Below, one piece after another: positions 38,001 to 50,000 of a stretch of DNA of 64,000 bases (positions are counted from its first letter, which is position 1; every line of letters begins with the position of its first letter). The DNA lies in contig NC_087066.1 of the NCBI RefSeq assembly GCF_963678635.1, positions 2,327,745 through 2,391,744 on the forward strand. Reading direction: 5' to 3'. Source of the stretch: Symsagittifera roscoffensis (Eukaryota > Xenacoelomorpha > Acoela > Convolutidae). Position numbers and translations under genes: made by a program. The notes under the pieces are model-generated. The model was given only the letters and a program-made list of their open reading frames with translations. It was not told the origin of the DNA and did not search any database.

Positions 38001-41000
38001 CAAACCAATAAAAATATCAAAACAAAATGCTTGAATACAAACCACATTTATCAAAATATACAAAAAGAACAACCCAAAGAAAAAATTTGGACAATACCAT
38101 TTCTCTTAGAAAGCCCAAGAAATAAAGAATTTCAACCACCAGACCTTGAAATAGATTTTTTAATTGATTCAGGAGCAGAATCAAACATAATAAACATTCC
38201 CACATGGAATGAAATAAAAACTTTACATCCAAAGCTAACACCTCTTGAAACCTCCAGTAAGCTAGCAACAGCACAAGGATCAACATTGATAAACTACGGA
38301 AAAATCCAATTATTTCTCCTCCCTACCAGAACAATGGAGCAAAGTAAAATTCTAAATAAGCCATTTAAACAAATATTCCATATCACTGATATTAAATATA
38401 ATATCATTGGAATACCATTTATTTCGAAGTATATACCAACAATTAACATCCTAAATAGTAAAATATTAATCAAAGATAAATATACAAAAACAAAAGAAAC
38501 ATCCTTAACATTTTTTCAAAGATTAAATAAACAACCACCATTCTTTTCAAAATTTTATCCGATATTTAACCAACAAAGAAAACACCTGAAACCACTATCA
38601 GGAAACATCTATAATTTTTCAATCAAACAAGTTCACCAATATGATAAAGAACAAAACAAACAAAAATTTTATATGTCAGATTTAGAATTCAAACCTATTC
38701 ATAAATTTTTCAAAATCACAATCTCTTCAATAAAATATTTAAAAAATTCGAATTCAGATATTATTTCCTTACATGTTTATAACAACACACCTTACCAAGT
38801 AACATTACCTTTAGGACTTTTAGGATATTGTGAAACCAACGCTACAATATCACCAATACACGAAAAAGCCTATCGCGTAAATAATATACTCCAATTACTA
38901 GATATTTGCCAATCTACAATTCTTAATGAAGAATTATCTATAAATAATATAATAAGTAACGAAAACAGAAATACGGATTATTTCACAAAAACTCCATATT
39001 TCAAACCTACATTCAACATAAGTAACTACACAGAAGACCAACAAAAATTTTTAACAATGTTTAATTTCCAACATTCACAAATAACACAAGACGAATTCGA
39101 AAAGTTAGCCAAACAGCTAATTGAATATTCATCAGTCTATGCAACATCAAAATTCGATGTTGGAAAAATCAGTTCATCACTACATCTCCCGTTAAAACCA
39201 GACGCAGTTTTCAAAAAACAGAGAGCAAGTAAAGTACCAATTCACTTACATGATAAAGTAAACAGATTACTCGATATTTTAGAACAGTACAATATTATAT
39301 CACCAGTTAATAAAGAAGAACAACCAAAAGGCAACACATTCATCAACCCCGTTATCATTCTAGCTAAAGGAGAATCATTAAAAATCGTTCTCGACGCTAG
39401 ATACCTCAATTCACTCATAGATGAATCAAAATGCAATTGGCCCATCGAACCAATACAAGTTATTTTAACAAAAATAAACGGCAAATACTTCACAACCGCC
39501 GATATGAATAGTGCATACAATCAAATGCCACTAGACGAACAATCACGACGTTTAACACAATTTGTTATCGGAAACCAACAATATGAATTTAACCGCTTAT
39601 TCTATGGAATATCCATAGGACCAGCAGCATTTTCAGCTTTTATGAGCAAAATTTTTAGACCACTAATACTTAAGAAAAACGCAATCACCTATCTAGACGA
39701 TGTTTTTATGCAATCACAAACAAAAGACGAAATGTTCAAAGTTTTAGAAAAATATCACCAAATACTTCAGAACGAAAATCTGAAGGCCGCCCCCGATAAA
39801 TCATACTTCTTTTTGACAAGAGTTAAATTCTTAGGACATAACATAGAAAGAAAAACAATCACTCCACTGAAATCACGCATTGACGCTATTCAAAAACTTC
39901 AACCACCAACAAATAAAAAGAAAATCCAAGAATTCCTTGGAATGTTAAACTTTTTAAGTAAATATGTTTATAAAATGCAATTATATCTACGACCATTTTA
40001 CAACATCCTTAGACAACAAAATAATTTTGAATGGAACACAGAACATCAAACACGATTCGAAGAAATAAAGAAACTTTTAACTGAACAAATTTCAAACACA
40101 ATCCCAGACCCTGATCAACCATTTTATGCAATGTGCGATGCTTCGAACTTTGGCATCGGTGCAGCACTATTACAATCACATAATGGTACAAATAAAATGA
40201 ACCTGATATCAGCAAATTCCCGATTATTCACTCAAGCAGAACTACGACTCTCAACTCTAATGAGAGAATGTACAGCCATAATATATACACTGACAGAATA
40301 TGAATTTCTGATACTTGGATCAAAACATCCAACAGTTCTATTCACAGACCACAAACCAATCATTTTTCTTTTCACACAAAAATCTAACCCAAACCACCGA
40401 GTTTACAGATTTCAACTAATTCTAATGAAATTTCCAAACTTACATATAGTTTGGACTGCAGGAAAAAATCTTGCATTACCAGACACCTTAAGTCGAAATA
40501 CACCACCTGAATTACTTACACGAAAAACAACAGTTGAAATACCCAAAAACATAAAATTCTACCTTGCAGAAAACGAAACATCACCCCGATTGGAATGCAA
40601 ATATGCAGTAAAAACTGATATTGAACAATCACAAATAAATAATTTACAACATTTCCCACTTTATTTAGATTGTCAAAATAATCATTATGAAGTTGATTTA
40701 CTTGGAACATCAACTTTCAAACCAATCCCATATTCTCAATGGATAAAAAATAACACCCAACAAAAACGAACAAAACAACACCCGTCTAAGAAAGACCATT
40801 TTCCACTAATAGAAAAAGAAAATTTAACTGATAAAATAAATTTATCAGGACCACCAACAACCGATTCGAAATACACAATAAATCAAGTTTTTGATCTTCA
40901 TGACCCATTAGATACAATACCCTTATCTAAATTCGAAATTGAAAACATTTTTCTCCCTCCAACAGAAACAATTACAAATTCAACACTGAAACAATATCAA

Positions 41001-44000
41001 AACCTTGACCCAGTAATTCGACAACTGAAATCATGGCACAAATATAAAACTAAACCTATCAAAGCAGATTCAACCATTCTAGGAAACAAAACACTCCTCC
41101 GATACTTTCGCAAATTTAACAACACAACAATTAACGAAAATACAGACCTTTTAGAGTATAACCTGAATGAATCTACAGTTCCATGTCTCCCTATAAGTAT
41201 GATTCTTATAGCTTTTAATATTTCACATACACAAAATATTAAAGGACACTCTGGATCAGAAAAAACATATTCAAATTTTATACAAAATTTTTACTTCCCA
41301 AATGCACCAATTTGGATAAAAGTACTATGCAATGATTGTATAGTATGTCAGCTAAATAAACCTTACCCAAATCAAAAACAAATAGCACAAAAACAAGATT
41401 TTAAAGGACAAAGTTTGCACTTTAATCACCGTATCTCATTTGATACTAAAGGACCAATTTTACCCTCATCAGAAGGAAACTCCTACATTATGGTAATTGT
41501 TGACGCATTTACACATTATGTAGCACTTAACCCAGTACCACATTGTAACGCTTATTACGCTTACACAACACTCTATGAACACTGGATAGCAAAATTCGGA
41601 CTACCAGAAATTTTAGTTACAGACAATGGTACAGAATTTATAAATAATGAAATAATAACACTATGTCATTTATACAACATTAAACACAAACCACGTACAT
41701 CTCATGCACCTTGGACAAACGGCTTAGTCGAAGGTATGAACCGTTCACTACAAGAATATCTTAGATGTATCATCAACGGAAATGATACAAAATATACCGA
41801 ATGGTCAGCAGATGTAAAATTATTTCCCTTAGCATATAATTCACAAATCACGACAACTTTAGGAATGTCACCATATGAAATGGTTTTTAACCAAAAGCCA
41901 CGCAAACCAATAATGTTTACAGCAAATTCCCATAAAAACGCACAAGGTTATTGTAAACCAAATAAAGACTCAATTTGTTATAACCTCCCATTACATACGC
42001 ACGATGAAGATCATTTTCATCACCCACAAATTCTTAAATTAGCCTCCGGTACACACACCGAATGGATCTTAAATAGAGATAAGAAACACAATGAAATTTA
42101 CCAAAAAATAACGAAAAAGTTATTACAAAGACAAAACATAAATGAACAAATCAATTCACGTTTTACACCAGCTTCCGATTTAAAAATTGGAACATTTGTT
42201 CTCATACCTAATTTTAATACTCAAAAAGGAATTTCTAAAAAATTACAACCCCTCCGAAAAGGACCCTACCAAATAATTGCAAAACCCACTGATGTCACAT
42301 ATAAAATTACCGACTCAAACAAAAAAGAAATCGTTCAACATCGAAACAACCTATTACCTTATTACCCAAAAGAATACGCACTCCGCGAATTAACCCAATT
42401 ATATTCTTTCACAGGATTAAAAATCATTCAAAATGAACCACATCTGAAAAACACAGAACAAAATGATAACCCCACCGAAAATCAAAACACAAAACCAACC
42501 GCCACCAAAAACAATACACAAAACCATAAAGAATCTCCAAAACAAAGAAAAAATAGAAAAATGACAGAACAAATAATACCCCAAGAAGAAATAGACAAAT
42601 CTGAACATAGAAAAACAACAAGACTCCGAAATCAACCACGTAAAAACTACAAAATGTTCATCCCCCAATCTAAAATATTAAAGAAAGTAGAATTTAAAAC
42701 GTAATTTTAAGATTTTATACTTCACAATCTTGAAACCTCCGTAACATTTTTCATTTCAATTTTTCAAAATAACATGCTCACAAGTACGCAATAATTCTAG
42801 TTCTAAATAGACCAATAGGATTCATCCAATCCGCCACTTTCTCTAACTCAAACTAAGATCAATTAGACGAATAATCTAGAACTCCAGGCACATCTCTAAC
42901 TATAACTTTACAACCTCCAGGTCACAAATAAGCAAACCACTCCAACTTGACAGTTAAAATAAATATCACCATAATACCGTACCCCTCCCTTATCTAATAA
43001 CCCAAAGATCAACAATATTTCCCCAACTCAGACCACGAATACCCCCAAAACAAATTTGATAACTTAGCCTAAAGTAACAAAATGAAGATTTTAATTAGCC
43101 TAAAGTATAAAAATCTCACCATACCCCGGATCATTTGACAAACAAAAATAAAGAAAAAGACGACCTCCCAGTCACCATGAAAATTGCCCCCAACAATTTT
43201 TTACAAAACTCAACCCACTTGTCAAAAAACTAATAAATAATTCGACCACACTAGAAAATCGCCTCAAACAGCAAAAAATATTCGACCAAGAGATCATTTC
43301 TTAAATGCTCTTCTCTCAAACAGTTGCTCAAATACTTATAAATTTTAAACATTTTTTTTCAATACTTGAAGCCTTTATAATATTTCTTTTTGATATACTT
43401 GAATATTTTCTAATAATCCTAATCATTTTTTGTAACATTTTTTTAATTTTCTACACTATACTCGAACTATTCCTCCAACTTTCCAAAACCCTTGAATATA
43501 TCCACAGGTACGATTTTAACAACTTGTCTAAATGATACGAACAATTTTCAGTAGAACTGATATTTTTTTATTGTTTGTAATTTTCATAACATTTTTATCA
43601 TCCCTCATTTTGACAATATGTAAATGTATAAAGAAAGCAATCATCACATTTGCCCTAGCAACAATTTTTCTAATTATTTTTTTGGAAGAATATTATAATA
43701 AACATAAACCTTCCCACTAAAGTAACAATTCAAAAATCCATCAAAAATTGCTACCCAACAGTCACAGAATCAGTCTTCACCGACATCATCCCAAGATAAT
43801 CCAACACCACCTTCAACTACTCAAAATCCTCAAACATCTACACGAATTTCTTTTCAAGACAATCCATACACTTTTGAAGAACGGCACGCTCGTTTATCTG
43901 AACCACTAGAACCAGTTCAACGACAAGCATCCCTAAGTGAACCAACATATAATCTTTACCCAACACTACCACAAGAACTAAGTAGAATACGAAACCTTAG

Positions 44001-47000
44001 TCAAAACCAAAACACAACAGAAATAAATAGACAAATTATACATCCTCGACGAAATAGAAATTTTCAAACTCCCCGAGTTCATTTTGATATACCTCAATCC
44101 CCATCACAAACCACTCCAGAAAACACCACTGGTATCACACCAGAAACTCCTACACTTTTTTCACAACGAAGCACTTCAAGTCTACCCTCAGACTACTTAG
44201 GTTCAACACCAACATCTGAACAAGCACGAGAAAATCCTTTTAACCCCCCAAACCTAACATCACGACTGCCATATTGGACTACACATTCATTCACACAAGG
44301 TGAACCAAATTTAGTCAATGACCCCATAGATATTTCTACGGATACAACAACATCCTCATCACTACCAGAAACATTATCACTACCATCAACACCATCAATA
44401 AGCCAATTTTCACCACCACCCTTTAACTTAAATTTTCCAAATAATCTCGACGCCAGATATCGAGAACAATCATCAATAAATATTCCTTTAAGATTAGATT
44501 GGAATACATTCACAGCACCTCCACCATTATTTGGACAACATCAAGAAAGTAACCGCCTTCATAACTGGGCACTTAATAGATTACAATATCGCCAAGATAT
44601 TCACAACGATATCCGTGATCACAATATTCAAATACTCCAACAAAACAGTTTACAATTAAAGTTTGAAATCACAGTTAAGTTAAATAACATTACCCAACAT
44701 CCCTACCCATTAAATCCACCTAACATAACAGCTCAATCACTACCACCACCGTTTATAACTACTGAAGTAATATATAAATACGACAGATATACCAAAAACA
44801 CAATTGGTTACATTACATTTTATAACCCATACTCAGGATTATCATACACATGTATATTCTAAAATTATTAATTTTTCTCCAACTCCTTTTTCTAGTAATC
44901 TCAAATCAAAACATAAACCCTTCCCCTCGTACAGGACCACAAGATTTATTAGTAACACATTACGATTGCGAAGAAAATGAACAAAAAACACTACATAAAT
45001 ATGCAATAAATCAAGTATCACAATGTGAAACAGAACCACAAGCTATAGAAACCACAGATGTAATAGCAACACTCTATTCAAAAGCCCGAGCAACAACAGT
45101 TACAGGTTATAAATTCACAGCAACATTTTCCGAAAAGAAAGTACATTGTTCACAAGTCTCGAACGGAAACAAAAACCGACTTGACCATGAATCATTCTAT
45201 CAAAGTAATATAGAACGCCTTTTACATCTCAATCCCGACGATTGTAAAAATGAATTACTTAGACTAAACATCACACAAAATAAAAACTCCCAAAGAAAAT
45301 TAGTTAATTTTCAAGTTTTTTCAGACTCTGTACATCAATCACAACTTGAAAGACACCAAGGACATATAAAACTAGACGAAAAATACCCGTATAACGGCGC
45401 ACACGGACGATTAACCTATGACCTACATGATAAACATTGGATACCACACATTGGTATAAATAACCCATCAAACTGCAAAGCAGACACGAAAAATAAAGGA
45501 TACCAAGAAATAATGTTTTTCGATTGGAAAATACAACTCGAAAAAATACAACTCACACGAGATTTATCTGATAATACAATGATCTATCAAGGAATCCGAC
45601 TACCTTGTAAAAATGATCAAGGATATTGCGACCCTACAACAAGAACACAAGCAACAATTGTTTGGTTCCCCGAAGATACATGTACAACATTTCAAGTAGC
45701 AAAAATACACGCTCGTATGATAAAATTTCACGAAAAATATTTCATACAATCAATTCCTTATGAACAAGTCCATCCATCACGAAAACTAAGTTCTAATTTT
45801 AGAAACATTGACAATATAGAAAATAAATTGACACGTTTTCAAATATATCAAGAAACAGAACTTGCATGTAAATACAGGAATCCACTTCACAGAACACAAT
45901 ACTCTGAAATATTAGTTGAATACGAAAAAGGATTCGACATGACCACTGGAAAAGTAAAAATCGACCCATATGCCACAGGTCATCCTCTAAACGAAGGAAC
46001 ATCCTATATACCAGTTAATTTTGAAAAAAGCAACGGACAACCTGGTGGACATCTAAAACCTTATGACACCAGAAGCACACGCTTACAAGAATTATCACTA
46101 ATGAATACTACATATTTCGGTAATATCCACTATGATATTCATTTGGATATGAAACTAGATTATACAATTAGCCGAATTTTTCAAGAAATGTCACTCTCCG
46201 AATTAGAAACACTACATCAACTATGCGAATTAGAACGAACACAAATATTACAATCACTTGCACTAGCAGTATTAAAAATACCCTATGCAGGATACTTATT
46301 ATCAGGAAATAGATCAAATTTTTTAGACTATGAAGGAAACATCTTATGGTTTTATACTTGTACCAAAAAAGTATCACCACTATACGTTTTTAAAGATAAA
46401 CGATGTTATAAAAGAATCCCTATCTTTTATAAGAATAAAGTACATTTCGTGGATACACTTTCACGAAGAACCTATTTCTGGGATACCGCAGTCCCATGTG
46501 GATCAGAAAATAGCCACAATGTAGTACAACTAAACCCTGATGAAAATAAATATTATCTTCTCACTCCATATCCCACATTAATGCAATCACTCAAAAAATT
46601 TTCACCAGAAAGCATTCGCGCTATCGCTCGAAACCCAAATATAGACTTACAATCAATAGGAATCTATTCAAAATCAGATATTCAACATCACATTAGAACA
46701 CAACAATTCCAAGAATTATTAACACAAATGGACACTATACAAAGACAATCAATTGACCAAAACCTACGCAAACTTGCAGAAACCGCAGGTTTTGCCGATA
46801 TCTACACACAAGACTATAGCGGATATTTTAAAGGCATTAAAGATTATATATATCTAAATGGCGAAAAATACCGTCCCCAAGATATATCACCAATCAACAT
46901 TTTTAGCTTTGTTACACTCAAGAATGAAATCCTTGATTTTCTAGGATGGCCCTACTACATCTTAGAAAAATTGACTATTTTATACGCAATGTTTAACTTT

Positions 47001-50000
47001 ATTGGATTTCTTTTCTCACTCTTAAAAGGAATCTACAATACATGTGCTATACATACACAAGTAAACAGACAAGCAAGTGTAGCACGCATACTCTTTGCAG
47101 GATTTTTTGGAATTTTTTCCACGTCTATAAACAAAATTCTTTTAGACGCACAAATAAAAGAATATAACACAAAAATAACAACACGACAAAATACATACGA
47201 CGAAGAACATAACAATGTCGACACACAGCCAACGGCACCACAATTACCACCCCTACCAAATAACCATCCACTATCCCTAGTCCCACGAAATTTTCGAAAT
47301 TTAGCCATCACACATAATCCAAATTTTCGACTCACCACATCACAAAGTCCCATCCAACATATAATGACACATCAATCACAAGATGATAATACTTATGAAC
47401 AAATTATTGAACAGCCCCATACCACCGCTTTTCAATCTCAGAATAATAATTTTTTTAGCCCACGATGAGCCGCCAACTTGGATCACTACACCGATCAAAT
47501 TCCCATCCAACCAATCTTACCTCTCCAATCCCAATCATACCACTTTTTGCTTTTCCGCCACCCGATTTTCCATCTAGCAATGTAACATCAGGCATGAATT
47601 CCGACACTAACTCACATATTTCAGTTTTATACTCCATCTCACAGCTAAATAACCCGCATATTGAAACCCCCGATGAATTTGCCGACTCAGAACCATCTCC
47701 ATCCAATAATTTTCATAACCCTTCTAATTTTTCTCAACCCCCTTTTCAACCCATATTGTCAAATAACCCTGACCCAATCACTCCCACACCCTCTTATGCT
47801 TCCCAAGTTACCCCAACCTACTCCTCATACCATTCTGACCAATCATCTCATTCTCCAGACACCCCCCGAATCTCCCCAGAACTAGATAATTTTATTACCC
47901 TCCAACAACAACCCTACCACCTTAACACCCCGACCATAAACCAAATCTCCTCCACTACAAATTCATCCAACCCCTCTACACCCTCTTCAAATTATACTGA
48001 ATCATTAGCACCATCATCCACATCCACTATATCTTCACTAAACACTAATAGAGCTTACCGCACTTTTAAAAGAAAATTCCCCAACCATCCTTTCCCAGCA
48101 AAACCAGGAACAGCCCGTGAATACATCAACCACCCCCAGCATACTAACACTAAAGAATTTTTAGCTATCACTTTACCCTCGTTTCCACAATACACCTTAA
48201 ACACCCCTCACGACGCTAACGAAACACGCAACTTTGTAGATGAATACGTTTTAATGCCCACTCTCTCTTGGACCTCATACTATCATTTCACTAACCCTCT
48301 TTGCTTACCTTTATCCAGCACTTCCATCGATATAGAACGAAACAAAGACATGCTATATCGACTAACTACACCACTAACCGCTAGACAGTTTACTTACGTT
48401 GGATATAAAAAATCACTAAAAATACACACTGCACCTAGAGCTAATGAATATACACTAGAATACTACGATCACAACATCATCAGAGCTAACCAAGATCAAT
48501 TCTTAGACGACGATCGCTTCGCTAATCCACAAATCACCGAGAAATTTTTCATCAAGACACCATATGTATTTACACTAAACATCTTCGACCGAAAGTTTGA
48601 TCACATTATTTCAGAAGCACTAACAAACACACAAGCATACGAAAGTTTTAAAGAACGCTTCCAAATCTTTTCACTAACCTTTCATTTCCTTGCACCACAC
48701 GAAAGAGATTTACACTGCTCACACGATATTATGTTGCGCACTAAACAAACCCACACATATAGTTATTATCGCTTCATCCAAAATCACTTTGACCTACACA
48801 CACCCTCTAGACAACCACACCATCGTTTTCAATTCATCAATTCAAAATACACTTCACCGTATTTCCTAAATTTCACATATTGTATTAAAGACACTAACCT
48901 CCATGGTATTCTTCGTAATTATGACCCCATAACCCAAATGTACATTTTCTGCCCCATCACCAAGACCTTCAACGCCGAAGAATTCCGACCCTTCCTTATC
49001 CCGCACGAGTTTGTACAGCCTATAGAAATCCCAATTTTAGAATTCATCCACAACACTAAATTTAACCACAAATTATATAACTTAATCCAAAACACACCTT
49101 ATGAGTTTGCAGTAGGCACTGAAGAACTAACCACTATTAAGGCACTTCAATTGCTTTGGCCACTGCTTCAGACTAAAAATATCATCCGCATTCTAGCTAA
49201 ACTACTAACAACTTCAGAACTAATTCACGACATCTTCCCCCACGGTTTTTTCCCCGACGACTAACAGGTAAGTATGAATTAAATGAATATTACTAACTAA
49301 TTACAGTATTAAAAACTCACCATTCTTTATTCATGTTTTCTTTAGATTTTTAGCCTTCATCCTAGATCATCTGAAAAATTCACAAAACAAAAATAAAAAA
49401 TAGCAAACTTCTTCAAAACTGTTTAAGACCCTATTAAACTTTTGCACCAACAATTAAATAAATATAATACCAATGCAGTAAATTAATTTATAAAATTTTC
49501 CCCCAAAAGCAGTAAATCTAATTATGATGAAAATTTGTATCTTAAAATTCCCCCATAACTAGCAGTGAATTTCCAAATTCTATGCAGTAAATTAATAAAA
49601 TGCAATTGCAGTACTACCCTTTTGATATTTTCATTCATTCGCACAGAAATTCTATCCACACTCGCACAGCTCGCCCACGAAGAATTGTTTAAAATAATGA
49701 ATTTCAGTTTCAAGTTTTCACACTCAACAACTCTAACATATAATAACATGTTTCAAACTTTCCTTTAACCCGGTTGGAAAGGAATCATATACTAAACAAA
49801 ACTAACCAACGCAGCTTACTAAATACCACAAATCATAGAATAACAGCATGACTTAGAAAAGGAAACCAACGGTACCCAAACCGGATTAACCCAGTTTAAA
49901 ACTGGATAATTTATTCTTTTGAAGACTATTACAAAGTCTTAGAAAGAAATAATAAAACACAAAAAAGTCGAAAGACAAACCCATACCACAAACAATTTGA

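Noticed and set aside
43532-43730. Frameshift from membrane ORF 2 into the ATG-less frame
   Set aside because: The upstream frame stops at 43720, before the downstream frame opens at 43726, so no overlap exists for a shift.
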